Positions 9,794-18,974 are shown, counted from the first letter of the stretch. The stretch: DNA of 25,773 nucleotides from Coemansia sp. RSA 487 (GCA_027577595.1 JANBRJ010000145.1:1-25773); one strand, 5' to 3'. Made by a program: numbers and translations. The notes: generated from the letters alone by a model not told the origin.

Positions 9794-10726
9794 TTAATGG
9801 ATTAACCGGGAGATGCCAATCTGTTGCTTATCGTCGACAGGTAATGTAAAGCTGCGATGGCGCGGCTGACCAGCGCTACCAATGCCAAGTCCCAATCCAT
9901 GGTCGTCACCTGGGCTTTCGACTAGCCCCAGGGACCCGTAAAAAGGGAGGTCAATGGCAGTGTTTCCTGAAAGCGACGAAGAATCCTCCATTTCAGTAGG
10001 AGTCGATTGCGAAGCTGCATCGCTCTTGGACCGACGCACACGCTTAGCCATCTCGTATTTGTTCATATCCTCCTTGTACTCCAGCTTGAACTTGTTCTTG
10101 ACGTCGTCGGTCTCGTTCTTCCAGTGCTCGGCAACCATGCGCGAAATAACCGTCTGGTTGAGCTTGGGGAACTTTTCTTGCAGCTCGGCCAGCTTGTGGC
10201 TACGGTACTTGAAGAACACGTTGCAGGGGCGTGCGGGCTTGTCGATACGCGACTTGCTTCCCTTGACACGCTGGCCGCTTATATTGCCCATTATTTGCGA
10301 TGGCTTGAACTTGTTGGGCACAAAGACGATGCTGTGGCCCGGCACGTGCTCAACAAACAGCTTACCATCGATAGAGATCATCTGCTGTGCGCCGAACTCG
10401 ACGGGATCGGCGTCCTTGTTGCAGCAGAAGATCTGGCAGTCGGGCTCTGTTATGATGCGCGAGGATGACGCAACCTGTGGCTTCAGATGCTGCTGCTGCT
10501 GGTGCATAGGCATGGCGCTGGCGATGGGGTCGTTAGGGCCGAATGAAGTAGCTTGAAGGCTGCCGAATGCTGCGGGGATCGTATTCGGAATGCTTGCACC
10601 GCCCATAGTGCCAATGATGGGCATGCCGCCGATTCCAGCATATCCAAGGGCATCAATGGCCTGTTGCTGGCTCTGGTACATGTTGGTGTTTGAGTACTTT
10701 TGGTACGCCTGCTGGTAGTTGTCCAT
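9794..10726 (-). CDS. HMG-box transcription factor (MATA_HMG type), long paralogue
   Basis: 310 aa. The HMG box is at about 162-231: KPARPCNVFFKYRSHKLAEL, then VAEHWKNETDDVKNKFKLEY, with the conserved Trp of helix 2 (HWKNE). The block before it, ISIDGKLFVEHVPG and IVFVP (117-137), matches the one in the neighbouring HMG gene, so the two are old tandem paralogues that share more than the DNA-binding domain. The first 90 residues are Gln/Asn/Met-rich (QQQQ at 76-79), typical of a fungal activation or disordered region. The box is followed by RRSKSD and a Ser-rich stretch. It should be a nuclear DNA-binding regulator; the targets are unknown. The start is the Met before DNYQQAYQKY; the next Met is downstream at residue 16. 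Confidence 0.83.
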   Translation of the reverse strand: MDNYQQAYQKYSNTNMYQSQQQAIDALGYAGIGGMPIIGTMGGASIPNTIPAAFGSLQATSFGPNDPIASAMPMHQQQQHLKPQVASSSRIITEPDCQIFCCNKDADPVEFGAQQMISIDGKLFVEHVPGHSIVFVPNKFKPSQIMGNISGQRVKGSKSRIDKPARPCNVFFKYRSHKLAELQEKFPKLNQTVISRMVAEHWKNETDDVKNKFKLEYKEDMNKYEMAKRVRRSKSDAASQSTPTEMEDSSSLSGNTAIDLPFYGSLGLVESPGDDHGLGLGIGSAGQPRHRSFTLPVDDKQQIGISRLIH

Positions 10727-11545
10727 TGTGTCGTGACAGGAGGTTTCAAGGTACGAAAAAGGCTCGTTAGTTAAAAATAGGTGTCGTTAAAAAGAGGGTG
10801 TGGATACAACAGTGCAATGCAATGCAAAAATGGTAGTGGTATGTGAGGGAGTGATAAAGAATAGAATGCTGTTTCTGAGAGTATGAAGAGAACGAAGGAT
10901 GTGAAGAGAAAGATGACTTTTGGAAAGACGCAAGTCCCTATCCTTTTATTAAATGTATTTTCCATTTCTGTCGCATTTTTTTCTCTCTAGACTGAAAATT
11001 TTCTGTGGTGCTTTGAAATCCTTTATATTCTTCATTTTGCCACAACTTTTTACAAAAAGAATAAAATAAAGTAAAAAAAACGTCTTTGTAGTTTGTAAAA
11101 TACAATGTGGAAAAGTGTTGCAACTATTTTCTTATCCAAAAAGGTGAATACATTGTATAAAGCAATATAAAGTTATTTGAAGGGAAGGAGGGAAACGCAT
11201 TTTATAAAGCACATGTTGGCTTTATATAAAGGCAGCAAAGAGGAAAAGCGAAAAGGGGGCGAAAAAGATCAGACCGGACCAGACTAGACAGACTGATATT
11301 GCTGCGGCATCATGACAAAACAAAATCCGCAAATCAAACTGGCTGATAGTCGATCGATTAAAATTACCGGTAATCAACAGTTGAGGAATCAAGACAGAAA
11401 ATACTTTTTTTTTTTTTTTCGTAGCTAATTTCGCAGTTAATAGGGGCGAAAAAAATGTATTCTATTATTTCTCTCTCTCTCTCTTTGTTTATAAACTTTA
11501 TAAATTTCTATTAAATCATTACAACTCTAGTAAAAAAAATATAAA
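10727..11545. other. Divergent promoter region between the HMG gene and the PUF6-like gene
   Basis: AT-rich. It holds a near-palindromic TATA sequence (11219-11229), a run of 15 T (11405-11419), a CT tract (about 11470-11484) and, close to the PUF6 start, TTTATAAACTTTATAAATTT (11487-11506), a plausible TATA region 40-60 bases upstream of the ATG. No long ORF. Confidence 0.5.
11219..11229 (+). promoter_or_regulatory. Strong symmetric TATA sequence
   Basis: CTTTATATAAAG is almost self-complementary and could serve either strand. It is about 490 bases from the HMG start (-) and 320 from the PUF6 start (+), far for either. A 38-aa ORF starts at 11312, about 85 bases downstream. Which transcript it serves is unclear. 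Confidence 0.35.
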
Positions 11546-13252
11546 ATGCCAAAGAGAGACAGGCCAGCGCCATCCAAAAAGCACGAAAAGTCAGGACCGC
11601 CACCCAAAAAGCAATACAAGCCAGAGAAACAAAAGCCAGCAGCGCCGCCGCCATCGTCCAGTAAACAAGCGACTGCTGATGATGGCTCATCTTCACGTGG
11701 ACAGCAGCAAAGGCAGCAGCGCATCGAGCGCCAGAAGCAGCAGCCCACAGGTGAACTGAAACTAGTTGCGCGCAAACAATGGGAAGAGCTGCGGCGTGGC
11801 GACCTCGATCCGGCTGTGCGCAAGACCAAGATGGCAGCAATGATGACACTGATCCAGGGACGGATCAAGGAAATTACGTTCAAACACGACATGAGCCGCG
11901 TAGTGCAAACATGTCTAAAATACGGGGACGCCGACCAGCGCTCCGTTATCGCCGAGGAACTGAATGGCTCATATGTGGACTTGTCGCGTAGCACGTATGG
12001 GAGGCACATCTTGGTGCGTATGCTAAAGTACTGTCCCAAGCAGCGGCCTGACATCATCCAGTCGTTCTATGGGAACGTGCGCAAGCTGGTTCGCCACAAG
12101 GACGCCGCCTCTGTTCTTGAAGAGTGCTATGCGGTTTACGCAAACGCTGCGCAGCGGTGGGACCTTGTGGCAGAGTTTTACGGCAACGAGTTTGCCGTGT
12201 TCAAAGAGAGCAACATGCAAAGCTTGGAGACTGTGCTAGAGAAGCATCCGTTGAAGCGCGCAACGATCCTGAGCGCACTCAAGGCTACAGTGACGCCGCT
12301 TCTGGAGAAGGGAACCGTGCAGTACTCGATAGTGCACCGTGCATTGCTGGACTACATGAAGCACGCAGATCCAAAGGACCGCCAGGAGGTCATTGAGGCC
12401 ATGCGCGAGCTTGTGGTCGAGGTGCTGCACACCCGGGATGGCGCCCACGCCGGCATGCTGTGCCTCCTCTACGGGTCTCCAAAGGACCGCAAGGCCATTG
12501 TCAAGTCGATGAAGCCGTTCCTGCGCAAGATCTGCTGCGAGGAGTACGGATACGCTGTGCTCATTGAGGCCCTGGACTGTGTCGACGATACGGTGTTTAT
12601 GAACAAATCGGTGCTCCAAGACATCGGTGACATGGTCGGCGACCTCCTGGCGAACCAGTACGGCAGGCGCGTGCCTCTGTATGTGCTCTCGGGACGCAAC
12701 CCCTTGTACGTCGGAAGCGATGCGCTCAAAGTGCTGCGCTCCGGCGATTCTGTGCGCGCAGAAACAAGTAAGAAGGATCCTGAGATGCGGTACCGCGAAC
12801 TGCGCACACACATTTCGCCCAAAATGGTCGAGTGGGTGGCGGCAAACGCAGGCACCGCGGTGTTTGAGCCGTTCCTGAGCCAGGCGGTCTCGGAGACCCT
12901 GCTGCATGCGGAGGGCGACAGGACATTGGCGTGGGCGGCTGTGCGCGACCTTATCGCAGATTCGGAGTACCTGAAGGTGCTGACGGACCCTGTTGCCAAC
13001 CGTGTGGTAACCAACTGCATCAAGGCAAGCGACGCGTACGCACAGGATGTCCTGGAGACGCTTGTTTCGTCTGACGGGTGGCTGGAGGCTGCGGCGTGCG
13101 CTGGCGCGTTCCCGGTGCGTGCGCTGCTCGAGTCCCCCGCGACTGGCGAGCGCACAAAGGCGCTTCTGGCCGGATCGTCCGCAAGCATCCGCCAGGCGAT
13201 GGATGGCGTTGAGAAAAAGCGCACATTCGAAGCGATCCTTGGATGTCTCTGA
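11546..13252 (+). CDS. PUF6: PUF6/PUM3-type nucleolar Pumilio-repeat protein
   Basis: 568 aa. A Lys/Pro/Gln-rich basic N-terminus (1-75) resembles that of nucleolar proteins. Pumilio-like repeats begin with FKHDMSRVVQTCLKYG (112-127) and STYGRHILVRMLKYC (149-163), followed by HKDAASVLEECYA, and later CCEEYGYAVLIEALDCVDD. The degenerate repeats and long C-terminal helical region, with NQYGRRVPLYVLSGRNPLY, are those of the CPL domain of PUF6/PUM3. In yeast, Puf6 binds rRNA/pre-60S particles and represses ASH1 mRNA translation; human PUM3 is nucleolar. Length is near the family norm. The start is the first Met before PKRDRPAPSKK. The gene is convergent with RMD5, stops 120 bases apart. Confidence 0.88.
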   Translation: MPKRDRPAPSKKHEKSGPPPKKQYKPEKQKPAAPPPSSSKQATADDGSSSRGQQQRQQRIERQKQQPTGELKLVARKQWEELRRGDLDPAVRKTKMAAMMTLIQGRIKEITFKHDMSRVVQTCLKYGDADQRSVIAEELNGSYVDLSRSTYGRHILVRMLKYCPKQRPDIIQSFYGNVRKLVRHKDAASVLEECYAVYANAAQRWDLVAEFYGNEFAVFKESNMQSLETVLEKHPLKRATILSALKATVTPLLEKGTVQYSIVHRALLDYMKHADPKDRQEVIEAMRELVVEVLHTRDGAHAGMLCLLYGSPKDRKAIVKSMKPFLRKICCEEYGYAVLIEALDCVDDTVFMNKSVLQDIGDMVGDLLANQYGRRVPLYVLSGRNPLYVGSDALKVLRSGDSVRAETSKKDPEMRYRELRTHISPKMVEWVAANAGTAVFEPFLSQAVSETLLHAEGDRTLAWAAVRDLIADSEYLKVLTDPVANRVVTNCIKASDAYAQDVLETLVSSDGWLEAAACAGAFPVRALLESPATGERTKALLAGSSASIRQAMDGVEKKRTFEAILGCL

Positions 13253-13255
13253 GGC

Positions 13256-13372
13256 TAGTAAAAAAAACCCACCTGCGCTTCTCACTGCCGAGATGAGCAT
13301 TTTTCTGTCTCTCTCTGCTGTTGCAATGAATAATAACAATAATAATAATAATAAAATTAAAGATGCCTATTG
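13256..13372. terminator. Shared 3' region of the convergent PUF6 and RMD5 genes
   Basis: Only about 120 bases separate the two stops. It contains an (AAT)n tract and AATAAAATTAAAG (about 13339-13361), a likely polyadenylation signal on the plus strand. Transcripts of the two genes probably overlap at their 3' ends. Confidence 0.4.
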
Positions 13373-14527
13373 CTAAAAGTACACGCGCCGTGCATCGGAT
13401 AACACCGAGAGTCCCGGACAGTAGGGGCACTTGAAGCGGCCGGATGCAATGGAGCCAGGTCGCACTCCGCGCGCCAGCTTGTCCAGCGACGCCTTGCACA
13501 CAACGTGGCCGCACGGCATCATCATTGGCGGGTTCTCGCGCGTCGCCTGTTCCTTGGAAACAGGGCACGCAAACACCGAGTGGAACCGCATTTCGTCCGG
13601 AAGCGGCACCTCCACAGGCAGCTCGTTCTGCTGCGACCACTCAACCTTCTTGTCGCGCAGCAGCCCTGACACCTTGCACACGACAGGCAGCGCTCGAGCG
13701 CCGGCCGCCACCGTGACGCTGAGCGGCGACGCTGCCGCCAGCCCCATTAGCGTGCAGAACGCACTGGCAAACGCATGTGCTCCATCCTCCCACCGCTGCT
13801 CTGTAAACAGCGAGGCGTATGGCGACGACTCGAGCCGCTTCGCATAGATGAAGATCCCCATAAGGTGCTCGATTTCCCCAAGCTGCGATGCGAACCGCGG
13901 GAACCACGTACGCGAATACATCAGCGCCTCTGCCCCGCGCCCCCGCTCTACCAGCTGCAGGAACCGCAGCCTATGCAGCGCAAACTCCAGCGGCAGTTCC
14001 AGCTCCTCCAGCTTCTCTCTGTTCGCCACTGTCCACGCAATAGCCGACGACAGCTCATGCTCGGCTCCACGCATCTCGGCCACCGTACAGTACATGTCCT
14101 CAAACTGCGTCTTTGTATCTTCAGGCAACTGCAGCTGCGCTTCGATCGCAAACCGGCTGGCTGTGACAAAATCGCCTTCACGCAAGAAATGAAGCAGAAT
14201 CGCCTGCGCCAACACGTCCCTCTTATCTTCGAACGCCCTGGACTCCGCTACTGTGCTCAAGTCGAGTTTGAACGTTTTGTCCACAAGCTTGCCATACTTG
14301 GACACATTTGTGTACAGCTCCTTGAGCTGTTCGCTGCTTGTCGCTTGACTGCGTTCCAATTGCGCCAGTGCCTTTTCTAAATCCGCAGGCGACTCTTCTT
14401 CTATTGATAGCTGTTGCCGTGCTGTTTGGAGCGCCTTGAGTGCTGCATCCACTGCGCTCAGTACCTTTTGCGATGCACCCGCCTGGTGCTTTGCAAGCTT
14501 TTCGTTGTTTCTGATGAGTGTGTCCAT
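13373..14527 (-). CDS. RMD5: GID/CTLH E3 ligase subunit RMD5 (RMND5, GID2)
   Basis: 384 aa in the family's domain order. A coiled N-terminal helix region (1-85) is followed by LisH (about 104-135, DVLAQAILLHFLREGDFVTA), CTLH (about 147-205) and CRA (about 205-290, LMGIFIYAKR). A C-terminal degenerate RING starts HSVFACPVSKEQATRENPPM, then MPCGHVVCKASL, then FKCPYCP; candidate zinc ligands are C321, C339, H341, C344, C367 and C370. The end RRVYF is typical of RMND5. In the GID/CTLH complex it pairs with Fyv10/MAEA to ubiquitinate substrates such as gluconeogenic enzymes. The RING core and NPPMMMPCGH signature make this RMD5 and not Fyv10. Single exon, start at the first Met. The UBE2C gene is upstream on the same strand. 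Confidence 0.93.
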   Translation of the reverse strand: MDTLIRNNEKLAKHQAGASQKVLSAVDAALKALQTARQQLSIEEESPADLEKALAQLERSQATSSEQLKELYTNVSKYGKLVDKTFKLDLSTVAESRAFEDKRDVLAQAILLHFLREGDFVTASRFAIEAQLQLPEDTKTQFEDMYCTVAEMRGAEHELSSAIAWTVANREKLEELELPLEFALHRLRFLQLVERGRGAEALMYSRTWFPRFASQLGEIEHLMGIFIYAKRLESSPYASLFTEQRWEDGAHAFASAFCTLMGLAAASPLSVTVAAGARALPVVCKVSGLLRDKKVEWSQQNELPVEVPLPDEMRFHSVFACPVSKEQATRENPPMMMPCGHVVCKASLDKLARGVRPGSIASGRFKCPYCPGLSVLSDARRVYF

Positions 14528-14896
14528 TTAGATTGAAATCATATTAAAAAAGTAAAAACGAACGAGCAAGTAAAAAAGAAGAAAAAGAAAAAGAAAAAAG
14601 CTTGAGAATGTGTGTTGCTATGTGGTTTGTGGATGCGGGGGGAGGGAGGAGAGGGAATTGCGATGTGGTGGTGGTGTGTGAGAACTACAATCCAATGCCT
14701 GCGTGCCCCACAATTCTATTGGCGAGCATTGCTACCACCTCTTTTGGATATCTAGCTAGCTCTGGTTTTGACTCTGGAGAGTCTGGGTTTCGAATTTTCC
14801 TTATATCATTCTAAAAATACTGCTGCGATTTGTCTGACCGCCAGTGTCTTGTGGTTATTATTAACTGCGAGGAAAAGAAAAGTACACCGAAGGTCC
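14528..14896. other. Intergenic region upstream of RMD5
   Basis: Purine-rich next to the RMD5 start (runs of AAAAAG and GGGAGGGAGGAG, 14565-14655), probably promoter sequence. No gene recognised. Confidence 0.4.
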
Positions 14897-15145
14897 TTAA
14901 TCCAGCATAGAGCCATCTTCTGGCGCTGCAGAAGCCATCGAGTTTATTAGCGGCGTTCGCGTGTCTCCCTGTGCGCGTAACGCCGCCGGCTTTCTGTTGC
15001 CAGACATCGTCCTAACCTTATGAAGCAACAGCAGCTTGACTTTGGCTGTCGGCACGCCTGTAGCCATGCTGCAAACAAGCATGCTCGTCGGGCTGTTTAG
15101 CATGTAGCAAAGCTCTTGCTGTCTGGCCAGCGTATGGTAGTTCAT
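14897..15145 (-). CDS. Small hypothetical protein, 82 aa
   Basis: Between RMD5 and UBE2C on the same strand, 131 bases after the UBE2C stop. The peptide begins MNYHTLARQQELCYMLNSPT, continues with a mixed hydrophobic and basic stretch (KVKLLLLHKVRTMSGNRK) and ends in a Ser/Ala/Asp tail. I recognise no family. Base composition resembles the flanking genes, more so than the AT-rich spacers, which is the main reason to keep it. A GTTAGG after the codons for LLLLHK could be a splice donor, so the true gene may be longer or differ at its end. It may also be chance. Confidence 0.35.
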   Translation of the reverse strand: MNYHTLARQQELCYMLNSPTSMLVCSMATGVPTAKVKLLLLHKVRTMSGNRKPAALRAQGDTRTPLINSMASAAPEDGSMLD

Positions 15146-15276
15146 TCGCTAGATTCAATTTGAAAGAAAAAAAATAGAAAAAGGTGAAACACAAAGAAAC
15201 GTAGAGAAACAAGACTGAAACTATCTATTCTCATGACCCAACTTTAAAAAAAAGGTTAAATAAATGCATTTTTCTT

Positions 15277-15735
15277 CTAACACCGCTCTGCTACATGTTC
15301 GTGATAATGCTTTAACAGTACACGCTTGTACTCGTCCTGGTTGTCCCACAGCTGCGCAGCCTGGCCATTGAGCGGGCTGGAAGGGTTCGGGTCGCCCAGC
15401 AGCGTCTGCAGCGACAGCAGAATCGTCTGCACATTGTATATAGCAGACCACTTTTCCTTCAGGATATCCAAACAGATGTTGCCATGGTCGTCGACGTTTG
15501 GATGCCAGCACGGCGTGTCAAACGTAATTGTCGGCGCTGTAAACGGATAGTCTGCTGGGAACCGCAAGCACAGCTTGTATTTGAGCCCCTCGTACGCTGT
15601 ACCTTGCGCTCCCTCAATCGTGCCTACCCAGTTGAGAATGTCGTCGCCCTGAGGGAATGCTGAAATTCCTTGCAGATTCGCCATCATGAGTGTCATGAGC
15701 TCGCTTTGTAGACGTTTGGCAACCGCAGGGTCCAT
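15277..15735 (-). CDS. UBE2C: Ubiquitin-conjugating enzyme E2 C (APC/C E2)
   Basis: 152 aa covering the whole UBC fold. The N-terminal helix and start of the sheet, KRLQSELMTLMMANLQGISA then FPQGDDILNWVGTI, are specific to UBE2C/UBC11/vihar. The HPN motif is at 78-80 and the catalytic Cys is C88 in GNICLDILKEKWSAIY. SLLGDPN-type SLQTLLGDPNPSSPLN follows. This E2 starts ubiquitin chains on mitotic cyclins and securin with the anaphase-promoting complex. It lacks the long N-terminal extension of animal UBE2C but keeps the short basic start. The start is the first Met and the protein ends ...HVAERC. Single exon. Confidence 0.94.
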   Translation of the reverse strand: MDPAVAKRLQSELMTLMMANLQGISAFPQGDDILNWVGTIEGAQGTAYEGLKYKLCLRFPADYPFTAPTITFDTPCWHPNVDDHGNICLDILKEKWSAIYNVQTILLSLQTLLGDPNPSSPLNGQAAQLWDNQDEYKRVLLKHYHEHVAERC

Positions 15736-16116
15736 CTTTTATTTTTGGCCTTCCTTTGCGAGTGAGTTTCTAATAGATGTAATGCGATGAAGTGAGAAAG
15801 GAAGCTATTAATGTAAAGAAAAAGAAAAGTAGAAAGCAGAAAGAGAATGTTTGGAAAGAGCACCATGGATACCATTTGTTTTTGTTTATTTTAACAATGC
15901 CCCGATTAGATAATCAGATCAGAATGGCAGATGATATCAGCAAGCAACAAGTGCGTCAATATCTTGGCTGTTAACCTAGCCAAAAAAAAGTGGTCTGAGC
16001 AGGCGCACTCTTGTTTTGGCTTTTGTTTAAAATCTTTGAGGCTATTTTCCGCGTTTACATTTCTTCTTTTTCTGCCATAATAACTTTGCCATTAGTAAAT
16101 ATAGACCGATTAAATC
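15736..16116. other. Spacer between UBE2C and the lipin pseudogene
   Basis: Should hold the UBE2C promoter and perhaps the lost 5' end of the lipin pseudogene. No N-terminal lipin sequence (MDYVGK-like start) can be recognised here in any frame. A 60-aa ORF at 15792-15974 has no recognisable character. Confidence 0.4.
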
Positions 16117-18309
16117 GTTGGAGGGCTACAGCTGCTCCGACTATCAGACAAGGCAGCGAAAATAATCGTCAACAACAAGCCAGCCGGCTTTTACATGAAG
16201 GTCAGCGACTCTGGCGAAGCCTTCTTTGTGCTTGAAACAGAAAGCGACGTGTCTAGTTAGTATGCAACGTTGCCTGTGGCGTCGCCCACGCTATCGTTTA
16301 AACAGGGCGGGCTTGGCGACCCCGACTTCCTGGACCTCAGCGGAAATGTGCGCAAAGCCGACGCGCATAGAAACGATGGATACGTCAGTGCTCCCGGCGC
16401 ACATGAAACCGACTCTGCCAGCAACAGCAATGACGACGATGAAGATCTGCTGCATAGGCTTGGTGATGGGCCGTTGATTGCTGGCCGTCCACAGTCGTCT
16501 ACGCTGTCTGCTGCAACTACTGAAAACGCCTTTGTCTACAGCCAGAATAAAGAGGCTAAACACAGGTCGAATAATGTAGTGCCGGCACAGCGTCCGATGA
16601 GCGTTGTTAGCAACTCGGAGTTTATCACCAAAGGCAACACTACTGAGCGGAAGCCTGCTGCCGACTGGGACTGGGGCGTCAAACTCGAGTCCGTGCAACC
16701 ACATCACCAACATAGACACCTGAAAAGGTCCCCATTCTCGTCCTTGTTATCGTTATTGCACAAGATGCCACCAGCCAGGCTTCTGCCAGAGCGTCTAGAA
16801 CTATCTCTTTGCGGAATTGAACCGCTGCAGCAGCAGACAGTGGAAGATACAGATGAAAAGAAGGCAATCTTTGACAATGCACAGGTGCATGAATCGATAT
16901 TTCCATAGCGGCCCATCTGGTACTATAACGAATAAGGATCTGGTATTTCAGACAAATGATGGCATGTATGTCGAGGGAGGAGCGATGCTGGCAATATTAG
17001 TTAGTTAGGTAGCCTTTGGCGGTCCAGAACCTTCTGCTTCCAACAAATATGAGGATGGCAACGATAGTAAGGAGCTGGAGGACGGGAAATCAGTGCAGAA
17101 GAAATAGCAGCAAAAATCAGATGCATAGAGATGGTGGTGGTACTGGAGTGGCTGCAATGGCAATGGCAACAGCAATGTCAATGTAAATGATATTGGAAGC
17201 AGCGCACAGGATGCAATGTCTGACACTGAAAAGCCGCCAAGCCCAGTTAATGGTACGTTTGGCTATATGAGCGACGACGGCTTTGTTTCACATCCAGTCC
17301 AGACAGAGCATGAGAATGAGCATGGGCACGAACAGAAGCTGGCTAGAAATATGCACTATGCAAAGGCTCTGCGGCTGACGTCAGACCAACTCAAGTCGCT
17401 AGAGCTGCGGCGAGGTGCAAACGATGTAAAGTTTCTGGTTGCCTCTAACAATGTTTACTGCAAGGCACGTATCTCTATGCGCCAGTACGACACACAGATT
17501 GTTATATCGGACATTGACGGAACGATTACAAAGCCGGACGCGCTGGGACACCTTTTCAACATGGTCGGCAAAGACTGGGCACACATGGGTGTTGCCAAGT
17601 TGCACTTGGACATTGTAAGTAATGGTTACAAAGTAATCTACCTGACAGCAAGAGCCATTGGCTAGGACGACGGCACACGGTATTTTTTGAACAATGTCAA
17701 GCAAAGCAACTACAAGCTGCTCCTCGGTCCTTTGCTCCTGTTGCCAGATCATCTGTTTACGTCGTTCCATCGTGTGGTTATCAAAAGGCGCCCACACGAG
17801 TTTAAGATGACATTCTTGTGCGATATCAAATGCCTTTTTGGTGGTCACTCACCATTCTACGCAGGATTCGGCAACAGAATCACCGATATAATGTCCTATC
17901 GCAGCGTCAATGTCCCGGTTTTGCGCATTTTCTCAATTGACACGACAGGCGAGATAAAACTGAATCTATTTTCTGGATACTGCTCCTCCTATGTCAAAAT
18001 GAACGACCTTGTTGATATGATATTCCTACTCTGCCAACAAAGTTGAATCCGACGTTCAGTGACTGGGGAAGTATTGGAAAGCAGGGCTGCCTTCCATCAA
18101 AGATGAGTTGGCTGCAGTTGACACTTTCGTACATCTCAGTTACGATAAAGGGGACCGGAAGCATGAAGATGTTGCAGAAAATCCAGATATTGCAGTCAGA
18201 TCCAGACTACAATAGGGATAAATAAAAGGAAGATGATTTTGAAGAAGGAAACATTGATCTAGAAACTTTGGCGATAATGCGTGACGTAGAGCAGGTACAG
18301 CATGAATAA
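16117..18309 (+). pseudogene. Lipin / phosphatidate phosphatase (PAH1/NED1-type) pseudogene
   Basis: Almost the whole length of a fungal lipin is recognisable, but broken. N-LIP remnant: GLQLLRLSDKAAKIIVNNKP then MKVSDSGEAFFVLETESDV (16117-16257). Middle: ADWDWG and LELSLCG. The catalytic LNS2/HAD part has KALRLTSDQLKSLELRRGAN, VISDIDGTITKPDALGHL with the DIDGT motif intact (17510-17524), IVSNGYKVIYLTARAIG, RRPHEFKM, FYAGFGNRITD and MNDLVDMIF. C-terminus: YWKAGLPSIKDELAAVDTFV and an acidic tail to 18309. In-frame TAG stops at 16258, 17006, 17105, 17126 and 17663, plus frame changes near 16900, 18020 and 18067, break it. The start is missing. Lipin converts phosphatidate to diacylglycerol, so an intact copy probably exists elsewhere. 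Decay looks moderate: motifs survive. Confidence 0.9.
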
Positions 18310-18974
18310 ATAGCTTTAGAATTGGGCTTAAACGCTTTATTTTATAAGTAGAAAATATAGCTATTCTATGTTTGTATCTTTAGCCATTGAACTAGTTGCT
18401 CGGATAATTCTATGCTCCCACCCACTACCCTTTAAAAATGAACATATAAATAAATAATTGTCACCTTTAAAAATAAGTTTTCCTAAATTTGGAATAAACT
18501 GAAACGTATGCTTTTAGAAGAAAGCGGTGAAGATATGTAGATACTAAATTCTTGGCTTTTTTGCAACTTACCTCACAGCATTACTGCAGTTACACTAATA
18601 TGTGCATATGCTAATATTACATTTTTACTCCAGCATCTGCTATAGATCTTTATAATTAGTATTTTTTTAGTTATATAAGGAATATCTAAAAAGTCATAGA
18701 ACTCACAATATTCCTCCCACTTAAAAATGGCCAGCATCGTTCCAATTATTTCAAACATGACACAAAAAATTTTAAAAGTAATTGTGTATTATACGATATC
18801 ACCTACACATGGGGTAAAAACCTTTATACATCCATGCGATCACGAGAATAGGACAATTGCCATTACTCAAGCAAGCGAAGCAGCCTGCAAAGCCATTCGA
18901 GGTCTGTGTCAGTATCATATCCATAGATATGAATTCCAGTAAAGATTGTAAACTATGCCAATATGTTCATTCAG
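18310..18974. other. AT-rich gene-free region
   Basis: No gene recognised. From here on the composition drops to strongly AT-rich. Short ORFs (for example 18727-18942) look random. Confidence 0.4.

Noticed and set aside
12236-13339. Long minus-strand ORF opposite the PUF6 gene
   Set aside because: It is a shadow of GC-rich coding sequence; the Arg/His/Leu-rich translation has no domain, while the plus strand has a complete PUF6-type protein.
13373-14527. FYV10/MAEA as the name of the GID subunit
   Set aside because: The C-terminal CPVSKEQATRENPPM...PCGH...FKCPYCP and the final VYF are those of RMD5/RMND5.
16117-18309. UAG read as glutamine (altered genetic code), suggested by the many in-frame TAG codons of the lipin copy
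   Set aside because: Both receptor genes in this window end properly in TAG after a shared RRII terminus, and the lipin copy also has frame changes and a missing start. It is a pseudogene.
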